NCBI GenBank assembly: GCA_947445035.1
Contig: CANFCK010000001.1
Coordinates: 362,044 to 426,043 of the forward strand
Origin: Deltaproteobacteria bacterium
GTDB lineage: Bacteria; Myxococcota_A; UBA796; SXON01
Length of the DNA stretch: 64,000 bases
Direction of reading: 5' to 3'
Below the pieces are notes generated by a model. That model was not told where the DNA came from. It saw nothing but the letters and a program-made list of their open reading frames with translations, and ran no database searches. Of the stretch, positions 18,141 through 27,392 are shown piece by piece (within the stretch, counting starts at the first letter, position 1; each line of letters begins with the position of its first letter). The translations under genes and the position numbers were made by a program.

Positions 18141-19274
18141 TCAGGCTGGCGGCTCGTCGGCGACAGCAAACTCCAGGTCGCCGAGATCCACGCCGGCCGG
18201 CAGCCCCTCCAGGAAGCCCGACTGGCGAAGGAGGCCAGCAAGGGCCGAGTCCTCCGTAGCCGCCGCGTCCACCTCCGCGGCCTCGGCGGGAGCGGGCTCC
18301 TCGGGGCCCGCGATCGCGCGTCCCAACGTCGCCGTGGCCAGCCGAAGCTGGGTCTGGAGGGTGCTGAGGATCGACTCTTGCCACCAGATCGCTGCGGGCC
18401 CTTTCAGCGCGCTGCTGACGGTGGCCTCGAGGCGATACGCCCAGCCCGAGGTCACCGCAACACACGAGGCGGTGCGCACTCCGCCGGTAACCAAGGCGTT
18501 GACGCCGAACAGATCGCCGGGGTTGAGCTGGGTGAGCCGCTCCGCGCGCGCACCGCGGACCTGCCGAAGCACGTCCACGACGCCGTCGGCGAGGATCCAC
18601 GCGGAGTCAGCCTTGTCCTGCTCCAGAAAGAGAATCTCTCCTTCGGCGAAGGACACGGGGGTAAACGCGACTCCTAAGCGCATGACCGTGCCCGGGTCGG
18701 CGGAGCGGAGCCGCGGGAGCGCACGCAAAAAAGGGTGAATCGGGGGGCAGGGCCGCACCGGCCCGCCGGGCTTCAACGCACGCCACAACCGCGCCAGCGC
18801 CGACGGGTCCTTCCGGACCGGCCGCTCGTGGCTGCCTTCCACCAATCGACTCAGTCGGTCATTGGCGCGGAGCACCCGCCGACCGAGCTCCTCGCAGGCC
18901 TTTTTGAGCAGCGCCGCGTACACCGGGCTCTCCCCCGCCCGGAGTCGCGCCAGACGGTCATTGGACAGCAGGTAGAAGCGCGCAGGCGTATCCGCGACCA
19001 ACGTTGCCGAGCGAAGATCACTAGAGAAGAACGCTGATACTTCTCCGACCAGCTCTCCGGGGAGGATGCGGTTGACGACCACGCCGTTGACCGACACCGC
19101 ACACTCACCACTCGCGAGCAGCGCGATCGAGTCGCCCGGGTCCCCCTGCCGGCAGAAGGTCCCGCCGGCATCGACCTGGGTGATCGACCACAGCGGCTCT
19201 GTTGCGTCGAGCGCGGCACGAGGAACGCCGGCAAAGACCGGGGAGCGGGCGAACTCAGGGGGGAGCTTGGGCAT
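18141..19274 (-). CDS. protein with two cyclic-nucleotide-binding domains
   Basis: This 377-residue protein starts at the ATG at 19274. The first cNMP-binding domain, at about 20-150, keeps a phosphate-binding cassette: LVGEVSAFFSSDLRSATLV, with the Glu and Arg that hold the ribose and phosphate. The second, at about 205-310, has FGVNALVTGGVRTASCV, where Asn replaces the Glu, so binding may be altered. No DNA-binding or catalytic domain follows, only an Ala/Glu-rich tail. It may be a regulatory subunit. It is divergent from the cNMP-PilT fusion, 55 bases between starts. Confidence 0.8.
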   Translation of the reverse strand: MPKLPPEFARSPVFAGVPRAALDATEPLWSITQVDAGGTFCRQGDPGDSIALLASGECAVSVNGVVVNRILPGELVGEVSAFFSSDLRSATLVADTPARFYLLSNDRLARLRAGESPVYAALLKKACEELGRRVLRANDRLSRLVEGSHERPVRKDPSALARLWRALKPGGPVRPCPPIHPFLRALPRLRSADPGTVMRLGVAFTPVSFAEGEILFLEQDKADSAWILADGVVDVLRQVRGARAERLTQLNPGDLFGVNALVTGGVRTASCVAVTSGWAYRLEATVSSALKGPAAIWWQESILSTLQTQLRLATATLGRAIAGPEEPAPAEAAEVDAAATEDSALAGLLRQSGFLEGLPAGVDLGDLEFAVADEPPA

Positions 19275-19329
19275 CCTTGTCTGGTAGCCGGTTTTGTTCT
19301 CGCGGTCGCGGGTGTGGTAGCGTTCGCAC

Positions 19330-21153
19330 ATGGAGAGTCGCCCGCTCGAAGGTGATGTGCTGAGCCGCGTACTGCCCGAACTTGCGCTCTCCGCCATGTT
19401 TCAGAGCCTCTCCGCCAAGCAGCTGAGTCAGCTTGCCGCCCACGGAACGTTGTGCAGCTTCGAACAGGGCGAGCTGCTCATGGAGCAGGGCGCGCCTTCA
19501 GACTCCTTCTTCGTGCTGCTGCGCGGGAGCGTCTCCATCCGCATCAGCAGCGCCGGCGGCGAGCCCGTCGAGATCGCGGCCCACGGCCCGGTGACCACCC
19601 TCGGCGAGACCGGACTTTTGCTGGAGCATCCCCGCTCGGCGTCGGCGGTCGTGACCGAGCCGGCCGAAGCGGTCCGGTTCGACGCGAAAATCTTCTCGGC
19701 AATGGTACAGCGTTTTCCTGCTTTCGGGCTGGCTCTTTGTCGGGTGCTCGCGTCGCGAGCCAAAGGGGCGCCGGCCACGAACTCGGACGGCACCGTGCCG
19801 GACCCGGTGGCCGGCGCGCTCCTCCCGATCGAGTTGATGCAGCGCCATCAGATGTTGGCGTTGAAACTATATGGCAACGTCCTCACCATCGGTTTTGTCC
19901 ACGAGCCGACGCCCGCCGCGATCAGCGCGCTGCGGATTCACACGCCGGGCATGGAACTACGCACCTGCGGCACGAGCGCCCGGCTCCTCGAGGCCGCCCT
20001 CGCCTCGCGCGTAGCGACTCCTGGCTGGACCAGTGTCGCGACCGCGGCTGCGGGGACGGGGGCCGTCGCCGCACCGGCGCCGGCGTCAACGGCGCGCTCT
20101 CCCCGGTTGGATGCGCTGCTGCGTCGAATGGTCGCCGAGGGGGCCTCTGACCTGCACCTGTCGGCAGGGCAACGTCCGCGGTGGCGCGTCGACGGGGACA
20201 TCCGCGAGCTCGCGGATGTCGCGCCGCTCGCGCCCAACGAAGTGTTCGAGTTGCTCAAGCCGATCATGAAGGACCGGGGCCTCGAGGAGTTCGAACGCGA
20301 CAACGACGCCGACTTCGCCTACGCGCTCCCGGGCACCGCGCGCTTCCGCACCAACTTGTTCCGCGATCACCGTGGCGTCGGCGCGGTCCTGCGCCAGATT
20401 CCCGACAATATCCTCACCTTCGAGCAGCTCGGCCTGCCTCCGGCCGCCAAAACCCTCTGTGAGTTTCCCAAGGGCCTCGTCCTGGTCACCGGGCCGACCG
20501 GCAGCGGCAAATCAACCACGCTGGCGGCGATGGTCGACTTCATCAATCGCACCCGTCGTGCCCACATCATCACGCTCGAAGACCCCATCGAGTTCGTGCA
20601 CGCGAGCCAACTGTCGTTGGTCAACCAGCGCGAAGTGGGCGCCCACACCACGAGCTTTTCGCGCGCGCTGAAGGCCGCGCTCCGGGAGGACCCCGACATC
20701 GTCCTGGTGGGGGAGATGCGGGATCTGGAGACGGTGTCGCTCGCCTTGGAGACGGCGAACACCGGTCACCTCGTCTTCGGCACCCTTCACACCTCAACCG
20801 CGGTCAGCACGGTCGACCGGATTGTGAACCTCTTCCGGGCCGAGCAGCAGGCTCAGATCAGGGCCACCCTGGCGGACGTGCTGCGGGGGGTGATCGCCCA
20901 GACTCTGTGCCGGAAGATCGGCGGGGGGCGCATCGCGGCGCTCGAGATCCTGATGTCGAGCGCCGCGGTCGCCAACCTCATTCGTGAGGGCAAGACCCAG
21001 CAGATCCCCACGGCGATGACGACGGGAAAAGCGGCTGGCAACCAGATGCTCAACGAAGAACTGGCCCGCCTCGTGCAGACGAAGAAGGTCGAGTCCAACG
21101 AGGCGCTGCACAAAGCCGTCGACAAAGCCGATCTGGCGCGGCGCCTGGGCTGA
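19330..21153 (+). CDS. PilT-type motor ATPase with N-terminal cNMP-binding domain
   Basis: This 607-residue protein has a cNMP-binding domain at about 20-140 with an intact cassette (GETGLLLEHPRSASAV, Glu 93, Arg 102). A GspE/MshE N-terminal-like segment follows at about 160-225 (LPIELMQRHQMLALKLYGN), then a linker. The PilT/GspE ATPase lies at about 255-607: Walker A GPTGSGKST (388-396), Asp box LEDPIEF, Walker B LREDPDIVLVGEMRD, and His box FGTLHTS. PilT powers type IV pilus retraction. The added sensor domains suggest that nucleotide second messengers gate the motor. It is divergent from the tandem cNMP gene, which may act with it. Ordinary PilT is about 350 residues. Confidence 0.9.
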   Translation: MESRPLEGDVLSRVLPELALSAMFQSLSAKQLSQLAAHGTLCSFEQGELLMEQGAPSDSFFVLLRGSVSIRISSAGGEPVEIAAHGPVTTLGETGLLLEHPRSASAVVTEPAEAVRFDAKIFSAMVQRFPAFGLALCRVLASRAKGAPATNSDGTVPDPVAGALLPIELMQRHQMLALKLYGNVLTIGFVHEPTPAAISALRIHTPGMELRTCGTSARLLEAALASRVATPGWTSVATAAAGTGAVAAPAPASTARSPRLDALLRRMVAEGASDLHLSAGQRPRWRVDGDIRELADVAPLAPNEVFELLKPIMKDRGLEEFERDNDADFAYALPGTARFRTNLFRDHRGVGAVLRQIPDNILTFEQLGLPPAAKTLCEFPKGLVLVTGPTGSGKSTTLAAMVDFINRTRRAHIITLEDPIEFVHASQLSLVNQREVGAHTTSFSRALKAALREDPDIVLVGEMRDLETVSLALETANTGHLVFGTLHTSTAVSTVDRIVNLFRAEQQAQIRATLADVLRGVIAQTLCRKIGGGRIAALEILMSSAAVANLIREGKTQQIPTAMTTGKAAGNQMLNEELARLVQTKKVESNEALHKAVDKADLARRLG

Positions 21154-21173
21154 CTCCCGCCTGAACGCACGAA

Positions 21174-21209
21174 GGCCCGCGCGCTGAGGAAGCCCTCCGC
21201 GCGCGGGCC
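21174..21209. terminator. hairpin between convergent genes
   Basis: GGCCCGCGCGC at 21174-21184 pairs with GCGCGCGGGCC at 21199-21209 over a 14-base loop. It lies 20 bases after the PilT gene and 12 bases after the convergent membrane-protein gene. The stem is very stable but lacks a T-run. It probably serves as a bidirectional terminator. Confidence 0.6.
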
Positions 21210-21221
21210 CTGGACAAAAGA

Positions 21222-22028
21222 CTAGCGCGGGGCCGCTGGGGCTGGCTCCGCCGGCTTGGGCTCCGCCGGCTTGGCACCGTCCTTGCCCGCAGCCTCGTCG
21301 ATTTCCTTCTGGGCGGCCTTCGCCTCGGTTTTGTAGTCCTCCACCAGCGCAACCTCTTCGGCCTCGTTGGACTGGGCCACTACGCCCAGCCACGCGACGA
21401 GCAGCTCGCGTTCGCGCGGATCTCCACCCTTGCCCCTGATGATTTTGAGCTGGGCATCGATCTTCTTCAAGTGCACGAGCGCGGCGTTGATGTGCTGGCG
21501 CGGACTGAGGCCTTCCTCGTCCGGAAGCTCCATCGCATCGTTGAGAATCGCGTCCACCCGCGCAACCGCAGCGTCCGCGCCCGCCTGCAGCGCATCCGAG
21601 GACGTGTACTTGGCGTTGGGATCGCCGGCACGCGTCGCAAGCTCCGTCACTGCCGTACTCGCGAGCACCGTCGCCACCTCGTGGAACACGGGGTCGATCT
21701 CTTCCTGGAGCATCAGTCGATACCCCGGAACCATCGCGATGATCTGGTCCGATCCCGCCCGCACGAGGTCGGGCGCGCCGTCGACGACGAGGGCGCGGAC
21801 TTCTTTGGCGGCCTCAGGGACCGCCCCGATCGCGAAACCGCTCGCCGCTTGAGCCAAGCCCGTGGGGTCGAGAAGCTGCGAGATCGCGTAGGTGACCCAC
21901 AGGAGGTAGGCGCCTACGAAGACGGCAAACCCGCCCCCGACCTTCATCGTGCGCCCGTTGGCGGCGGTTTCCTTCGCGACCTCTGCGGCCAGCAGCCCCT
22001 CAATTTCCGTGACGGCTTCGGCGTTCAT
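21222..22028 (-). CDS. membrane-anchored helical protein, unknown function
   Basis: This 268-residue protein has one hydrophobic helix (about 30-50, VGGGFAVFVGAYLLWVTYAI) followed by a long, mostly helical soluble domain. The tail (about 245-268) is a Lys/Pro/Ala/Glu spacer typical of periplasmic proteins. No family is recognised. It overlaps the upstream gene by 4 bases (ATGA) and has a similar architecture, so the two may be diverged duplicates or partners. Confidence 0.7.
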   Translation of the reverse strand: MNAEAVTEIEGLLAAEVAKETAANGRTMKVGGGFAVFVGAYLLWVTYAISQLLDPTGLAQAASGFAIGAVPEAAKEVRALVVDGAPDLVRAGSDQIIAMVPGYRLMLQEEIDPVFHEVATVLASTAVTELATRAGDPNAKYTSSDALQAGADAAVARVDAILNDAMELPDEEGLSPRQHINAALVHLKKIDAQLKIIRGKGGDPRERELLVAWLGVVAQSNEAEEVALVEDYKTEAKAAQKEIDEAAGKDGAKPAEPKPAEPAPAAPR

Positions 22029-22714
22029 TTGCCACCCCCTTCAAGTCGCGCGTTCATGATTTCGAGAAACAGCTCCATGACCTGGGTGGCCTCCGGGTCG
22101 CCGCTCTTCGCGCGCTCCTCCGCAGATACCTTCCCCAACAGCGCCACCTGCTCGTTGATCGACTGAAGCACATCGATGTGCTCCTTGAACGTCGAGTCCA
22201 GCTGAGCCTGCGCCCAATGCTGAGCGGCGACGTTGAGCCGCGCCACCAGCTCGTCGTAGCGCGTCTGATCATCCGCAAACTGCGGGAACCGCGCCTTGAG
22301 CTTGTCCATGTCCTCTTTGGCCGCCGTCGTGAACGCGGTGTCCAGGGACAGCTTCATCTGCGCGTGAAGGTGCTCGGAAAAGGCGATTGCCTCCACGGCG
22401 ATCTTCTCGGACAGCTTCGGGCCGAGCGCCGCCGCTTCCGCGGAGAGCGCTGCGCTCAGCGCCGGGGCCGCATCGCGTGCGATGGCGTCCATCTCGCGCT
22501 GGACCAGAGGCCACACCGTGGTGCTGGTCTCCTTGTCGAGCACGGCCACGAAGGCTTCGGCGTCAAAATTCTTTACCTTGAAGTACGCATTACCTATGGC
22601 CAGGGCAAACATCGCGAGCACGGCGTACGTAACGCCACGACGGATGTTCGCGCCCTTCTGCCGTTCCGCCGCCAATTGCTCCAGCAATTGGCGAGCTCGG
22701 CTCGCATCACTCAT
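22025..22714 (-). CDS. membrane-anchored helical protein, unknown function
   Basis: This 229-residue protein has a basic N-terminus, one transmembrane helix (about 28-45, YAVLAMFALAIGNAYF), then an Ala-rich helical domain with Asp/Glu and Gln (about 50-225). No motif of a known enzyme is present. It is the first gene of a two-gene operon with the similar gene that follows. Confidence 0.7.
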   Translation of the reverse strand: MSDASRARQLLEQLAAERQKGANIRRGVTYAVLAMFALAIGNAYFKVKNFDAEAFVAVLDKETSTTVWPLVQREMDAIARDAAPALSAALSAEAAALGPKLSEKIAVEAIAFSEHLHAQMKLSLDTAFTTAAKEDMDKLKARFPQFADDQTRYDELVARLNVAAQHWAQAQLDSTFKEHIDVLQSINEQVALLGKVSAEERAKSGDPEATQVMELFLEIMNARLEGGGK

Positions 22715-22875
22715 GATCGCTCCTGCGGGTTGTGGCCCGACGGGAGCGTCGGGTGGCCGGACTGTACAACGACTTGCCGATCAATTGTTGCGGTAGCTCA
22801 ACACAGTGGTGTTGGCGCCGGCACAGGGCCACCATCGTCCGCGGCGGCCACGGGATGGCGCTCGTTCCCGGGGAC

Positions 22876-24183
22876 ATGATATCCGCCCGCGTGTCGAAGC
22901 TCGCCGTACACCTCCCCGCTGATTCCCTTCGTTTCGCCGCCGCCGCGCTCACGCGCATCTCGCGGGAAATGCAGGGCTCTCTGATCCTCGGAATCGCCGC
23001 TGAGGTGCGTGCGCTCGCAGCTTCGGGGCAGGTCGTCTGCAACCTCACGGTGGGCGATTTCGACAGCAAACAGTTTCCGGTGCCGAGCATCCTCTCGCAG
23101 GGCGTCAAGGACGCCCTCGACGCGGCCCACACCAACTACCCCCCAGCGGAGGGCATCCCCGAGCTGCGCAAGGCGGTGTGCGAGTGGTACGCGCGCGCCC
23201 TCGGTATCGAGGTGGCACCGGACTGGGTGGTGATCGCAAGCGGCGCGCGCCCGGTGATGTATGCCACCTACCGGCTTTTCCTGGAGCCCGGGGACACCCT
23301 GGTGTACTGCGTTCCCAGTTGGAACAACGGGTACTATGGTCAGCTCACCGACGCGGTGCAAGAGACCGTGGCGACGCGCGCGGAAGACGATTTCATGCCC
23401 ACCGCGGCGGCGCTCGCCGAGCCGCTGACGCGGGCGCGCCTCTTTACGCTGAACTCACCGCAGAATCCGACCGGCACGGTCATTCGCCCGGAGCGGTTGG
23501 CGGAGATCGCACAGCTGGTCGTGCGCGAGAATGTTCGTCGTGCTGAAAGCGGGGCGCGGCCGCTTTTGTGGATGTGGGACCAGGTGTACTGGACACTCAC
23601 CTATGGCGACGCCGTGCATGCTCACCCCTGCGCCTTGGTGCCCGAGTGCGCACCCTATGTGGTGACGGTCGATGCGATCAGCAAAAGCTTCGCCGCCACC
23701 GGATTGCGGGTTGGCTGGGCGGTGCTGCCCCCGGTTTTCGCGGAGCGGATGAAGGCGCTGATCGGGCACGTCGGCGCCTGGGCGCCGAAGCCGGAACAGG
23801 TCGCGACGGCCGCACTGCTCGGAAACGACGCCGTCATCACATCGTTCACGCGGGACTTTCGCGCCGCGCTGCGTGAGCGGCTGACGGTGCTCGACGAGGG
23901 GCTCAGCCAGCTCGGGGTGGAGCATCTGGTTCCGCAGGGGGCGATGTACCTGTCGGTGCGCTTCGACCTTTTCGGCCGCCCGGGGATGGACGGAACGCCG
24001 ATGTCGACGAACGAAGAAGTGCGGCGGTGGCTGCTTCACCGGGCCGGCGTGGCGGTGGTGCCCTTCCAGGCCTTTGATCTGATGGAGGAGACCGGGTGGT
24101 TCAGGATGTCGGTCGGTGCCGTCAGTGTGTCGGCCCTGCGGGCCGCGCTCGACCGGCTCGGGGCGGCCTTGGCGGGCGGGTGA
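22876..24183 (+). CDS. class I/II PLP-dependent aminotransferase
   Basis: This 435-residue enzyme is of the aspartate-aminotransferase fold. The cofactor-lysine motif is DAISKSFAATGLRVGW; NSPQNPTGT and the Asp/Tyr motif WMWDQVYW bind the cofactor, and the late Arg of WFRMSVG binds the substrate carboxylate. The amino donor cannot be told. Several starts are possible: 22855 (ATG), 22876 (ATG, chosen) and a GTG at 22891. Longer versions add residues without family similarity. It is convergent with the AlgH gene, across a hairpin. Confidence 0.85.
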   Translation: MISARVSKLAVHLPADSLRFAAAALTRISREMQGSLILGIAAEVRALAASGQVVCNLTVGDFDSKQFPVPSILSQGVKDALDAAHTNYPPAEGIPELRKAVCEWYARALGIEVAPDWVVIASGARPVMYATYRLFLEPGDTLVYCVPSWNNGYYGQLTDAVQETVATRAEDDFMPTAAALAEPLTRARLFTLNSPQNPTGTVIRPERLAEIAQLVVRENVRRAESGARPLLWMWDQVYWTLTYGDAVHAHPCALVPECAPYVVTVDAISKSFAATGLRVGWAVLPPVFAERMKALIGHVGAWAPKPEQVATAALLGNDAVITSFTRDFRAALRERLTVLDEGLSQLGVEHLVPQGAMYLSVRFDLFGRPGMDGTPMSTNEEVRRWLLHRAGVAVVPFQAFDLMEETGWFRMSVGAVSVSALRAALDRLGAALAGG

Positions 24184-24218
24184 CGGGCGCTGCTCAGGGG
24201 GCCGACGCCGCAACCCTG

Positions 24219-24241
24219 CCGCCGCGCGCCCGCCGCGGCGG
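24219..24241. terminator. hairpin between convergent aminotransferase and algH genes
   Basis: CCGCCGCG (24219-24226) and CGCGGCGG (24234-24241) form an 8-bp stem with a 7-base loop. It lies between convergent stops. No T-run is seen, so the call rests on stem and position. Confidence 0.5.
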
Positions 24242-24261
24242 GTGACAGGCACCGAGCCCCG

Positions 24262-24786
24262 CTACTCCGAAATCGGCGTCATCCACAAGTATTCGGCGGG
24301 CACGCCGAGGCGCGCGAGCGCGCTGTCGTAGCGGTCACCGATCGCGGTGTCGAACACGACGTCGGAGGCCGCGTCCACGTAGACCCAGCTACCCTCGGCC
24401 AGCTCTTTGTCAAGCTGACCCGGACCCCATCCGGCGTAGCCCAAACACAGGTGAAAGTCCGCGCCGGCGCCGATCAGTGCGGCCAGCCGCTCCTTGCTGG
24501 GCGAGACCGCCACGTTTCCGGCGCTCCAACCCTCGGGCGCCACCCCCCGGTAAAGGACGAAGCCGGAGCCACGTTCAACGGGCCCGCCCCACAAGGCCGG
24601 CCGGTTGAGCCGCGGGTTGGAAGGGATGTCCAAGTGCCCGACGACTTCCCCCACGCGGACGCTGGCCTCACGGGTGATGACCAGGCCGAGCGCGCCCTGC
24701 ACCGTGTGCTGTACCAGCAGCACGACAGCACGCTCAAAGTTGGGATCGCGCATCTGAGGACTCGCGACGAGAAGGCCGGGCTCCAC
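24262..24786 (-). CDS. algH: YqgE/AlgH family protein (UPF0301)
   Basis: This 174-residue protein begins MEPGLLVASPQMRDPNFERA at a GTG start whose first base is the last base of the clpX TAG stop (TAGTG). It carries the family hallmarks VVLLVQHTVQGALGLVI, LWGGPVERGSGFVL and CLGYAGWGPGQLDKEL. The precise role is unclear; members influence alginate and other gene expression in Pseudomonas. Overlap with clpX implies coupled translation. Confidence 0.9.
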   Translation of the reverse strand: MEPGLLVASPQMRDPNFERAVVLLVQHTVQGALGLVITREASVRVGEVVGHLDIPSNPRLNRPALWGGPVERGSGFVLYRGVAPEGWSAGNVAVSPSKERLAALIGAGADFHLCLGYAGWGPGQLDKELAEGSWVYVDAASDVVFDTAIGDRYDSALARLGVPAEYLWMTPISE

Positions 24787-26051
24787 TACGCTCCCGGCGC
24801 GCCGGCAGCCTGCGTCCGCTCGATCCGAGGCTGCCCACCGCAGGTGACGACGTCTTCGGTGATCTCCACTTCTTTGATGTCGTCCTGACTGGGCAGCTCG
24901 AACATGATGTCGAGCATCACCGATTCGAGGATGGTGCGCAGCCCGCGCGCGCCCGCCTTGCGGGTCGTGCCCCGTTCGGCGATTGCCCGGAGCGCTTCCG
25001 GGGTGAAGCTGAGCTTGACCTTCTCGAACTTGAAGAGCTTCTGGTACTGCTTGACCAGGCTGTTCCGCGGTTCGGTGAGCACGTGGACCATATCATCGAC
25101 CGTCAGCGCGTTCATGCACGCGATGACCGGGACACGACCGATGAACTCGGGGATCAATCCGAACTTTTCGAGGTCTTCGGGCTGAACGTGCTTCATCAGT
25201 GCTTCGGGCTTTTCGCCCGCTTCACCACGGTCGTGCGTAAACCCGACGGTCTTGCGACCCAGGCGGTCCTGGATCAACTTCTCGATGCCTTCGAACGCGC
25301 CGCCGCAGATGAACAGGATGTTGGTGGTATCGACCTGGAGGAACTCCTGATTAGGCAGGCGTTTGTTGCCCTTGATCTGGATGTTGCAGCTGGTGCCTTC
25401 CAGGATCTTCAGAAGCGCCTGCTGCACGCCTTCGCCGCTGACGTCCCGGCTGACCGCGCTGGAGAAGCTCTTGCGCGCCAGCTTGTCGATCTCGTCGATG
25501 TAGACGATGCCGCGCTGGGTCTTTTCCACGCTGTTCCCCGAGGCGTGGAACAGGTTCAGGACGATGTTTTCGACGTCTTCACCGACGTAGCCGGCCTCGG
25601 TCAGGGTGGTGGCGTCCGCGATGACAAAGGGGACGTCGAGCATCCTGGCCATGGTCTGGGCCAGAAGTGTCTTGCCGGTGCCGGTGGGCCCCAGCAGCAT
25701 GACGTTGGACTTCTGAACCTCGACCTCATCGCCGGGCTTGGTACCCTTGGTAGAGTTCGCTTCCAACCTCTTGTAGTGGTTGTAGACCGCCACCGCAAGG
25801 CGCCGTTTCGCCGAATCCTGGCCGATGACGTACTGGTCCAAGAAAGACTTGATCCGGGACGGCTGGGGAATCTTCCCCGTACCGAAGTTTACCCCGGTAG
25901 CACCCTTGTTTTCACGGATGATGTCGAGGCATAAACGAATGCACTCGTTGCAGATGTAGACATTGGGCCCGGCAACGATCTTCTCCACATCCCTCTGGGG
26001 CTTGTGGCAGAAACTGCAGGAGAGGCCCGCGGGACTGGAATACTTCGGCAT
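24786..26051 (-). CDS. clpX: ATP-dependent protease ATP-binding subunit ClpX
   Basis: This 421-residue AAA+ unfoldase delivers tagged proteins to ClpP. The N-terminal zinc-binding domain has Cys 12, 15, 34 and 37 (CSFC, CNEC). Then come Walker [13 protein letters not shown], Walker B IVYIDEID, the pore loop GYVGEDVE, and sensor 2 ARGLRTILE. The IGF-type loop that docks ClpP should be in [20 protein letters not shown]. The start at 26051 is standard (MPKYSS). clpP and lon are not in the window; the neighbours are algH downstream and a divergent dnaJ-like gene. Confidence 0.97.
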   Translation of the reverse strand: MPKYSSPAGLSCSFCHKPQRDVEKIVAGPNVYICNECIRLCLDIIRENKGATGVNFGTGKIPQPSRIKSFLDQYVIGQDSAKRRLAVAVYNHYKRLEANSTKGTKPGDEVEVQKSNVMLLGPTGTGKTLLAQTMARMLDVPFVIADATTLTEAGYVGEDVENIVLNLFHASGNSVEKTQRGIVYIDEIDKLARKSFSSAVSRDVSGEGVQQALLKILEGTSCNIQIKGNKRLPNQEFLQVDTTNILFICGGAFEGIEKLIQDRLGRKTVGFTHDRGEAGEKPEALMKHVQPEDLEKFGLIPEFIGRVPVIACMNALTVDDMVHVLTEPRNSLVKQYQKLFKFEKVKLSFTPEALRAIAERGTTRKAGARGLRTILESVMLDIMFELPSQDDIKEVEITEDVVTCGGQPRIERTQAAGAPGA

Positions 26052-26171
26052 GGGCTCCTCGAAGAGCACGCGTCAAACAACACCATAAGCGTGGTGGGAA
26101 CGCCCCGTCAATCCGCTTCGGCCCTGAATCGTCAGGCTTGAGAGCGCTATGATGCAGAAGGGTGACGAGGC

Positions 26172-27386
26172 ATGGCGGATCTGGGCGACTACTACGCGGT
26201 CCTCGGGGTGGCGCGCGATGCGTCCGACGCCGAGGTCAAGGCCGCGTTTCGCAAGCTGGCCCACGAGTTCCACCCCGACCGGGTGGGTGACGACGCCTCG
26301 AAAATCGAACGGTTCAAAGCGGTAAGGGAGGCGTACGAAACCCTCGCCGACGCCAAAAAGCGAGCGGCTTACGACCGGCGCCATGAGCGGCGGAACTCCC
26401 AGAGCCCCTTCTACGGCAGCCACTGGTGGCACGCGGGCCAACCCGCCACGGGCGATGGGGTGGGGACGCGCAAGACGGCCGCGGCTGGCAACGACATCAA
26501 CCTCGAAGACATCTTCAACGACTTCGGCGGCGTCGACCTCGGCGCCGGTCGCCGTGGACGCCCCGAAGCGCCGCCGAAAGCGCGGTCCAAGGGCGCGGGG
26601 TTCGACCCGATGCGCGACGTGACGCGTGGGTTCCGCGAGGCGGCGGAGCGGGACAGTTGGCCGGGTGCCGGCGAAGGCGGCGGCGCCCCGCACCCGGCGC
26701 CCACTCCCCGGGCGCAAGGCTTCGGATTCTCCGATGGGGGCTGGTCCAGCGGCACCGGAGCGAAAAAGCCAACGCCGCCGCGGGACAATGCGCGGCGGGA
26801 TCCCGAGGCGGGCGGCGACGTCCGGGTCGATGTCAGCATTGCCAGTACGCTGCTCGGCATCGGCGGGCTGGTGACGGTCGAGTACGAGCGTCACGTTCGC
26901 GCGGACGACGGGGTGACGCTCCTGTCGATTCGGGAGCTGCACGAGCTGCGCGTCCCGCCCGAGGTGCGCGAGGGCGAGGAGCTGCGCGTGCCGAAGCACG
27001 GCCATGCCGGCGCCAGTGGTGGACCCTACGGCGACCTCGTCGCCACCATGCACATCGTTGGCGTGGGGCCCCGCATGAAGATGCCGAAGGCCGAGACGGC
27101 CAGCGCGCCCACGGGTGATGTGCTCGTCGTGGACGTGCCCTTCACCGACGCGATCCTCGGTGGCCGGGTCGAGGTCGAGACGCCGCAGGGTCGGGTGCGG
27201 CTGTCGATCCCCGCTGGTAGCTCGTCAGGGACGCGCTTTCGGCTGCGAGGCAAAGGAAAGGCAGACGCGACGGGCCAGCCGGGGGACGCCTACGCCGAAG
27301 TGCGGGTGACCGTGCCCAAAGGGCTCGATGAAGAGTCGCGACAGCTCATCGAGCAGTTTGCGCAGCGGAACCCGACGACGGATTGA
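26172..27386 (+). CDS. DnaJ-like (type II) co-chaperone
   Basis: This 404-residue J protein begins with a J domain at about 5-70 with HPD at 34-36 (KLAHEFHPDRVGDD). A Gly/Pro/Arg-rich middle follows (about 75-215). The substrate-binding C-terminal beta domains contain VSIASTLLGIGGLVTVEYER and VPFTDAILGGRVEVETPQG, ending in GDAYAEVRVTVPKGLDEESR. It has no zinc-finger CxxCxGxG repeats, so it is not a true DnaJ but a CbpA-like type. It should stimulate a DnaK ATPase. It is divergent from clpX, consistent with joint use in protein quality control. Confidence 0.9.
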   Translation: MADLGDYYAVLGVARDASDAEVKAAFRKLAHEFHPDRVGDDASKIERFKAVREAYETLADAKKRAAYDRRHERRNSQSPFYGSHWWHAGQPATGDGVGTRKTAAAGNDINLEDIFNDFGGVDLGAGRRGRPEAPPKARSKGAGFDPMRDVTRGFREAAERDSWPGAGEGGGAPHPAPTPRAQGFGFSDGGWSSGTGAKKPTPPRDNARRDPEAGGDVRVDVSIASTLLGIGGLVTVEYERHVRADDGVTLLSIRELHELRVPPEVREGEELRVPKHGHAGASGGPYGDLVATMHIVGVGPRMKMPKAETASAPTGDVLVVDVPFTDAILGGRVEVETPQGRVRLSIPAGSSSGTRFRLRGKGKADATGQPGDAYAEVRVTVPKGLDEESRQLIEQFAQRNPTTD

Positions 27387-27392
27387 TCCCGG

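Noticed and set aside
16206..21153. metallophosphoesterase and cNMP genes as one signalling operon
   Set aside because: The genes are on both strands, and the metallophosphoesterase follows an ATP-grasp gene; a functional link is possible but no operon exists.
26125..26153. TGAATC and TATGAT as promoter of the dnaJ-like gene
   Set aside because: The -10-like box is fair, but the -35-like box does not match and no heat-shock element is clear; evidence too weak to list.
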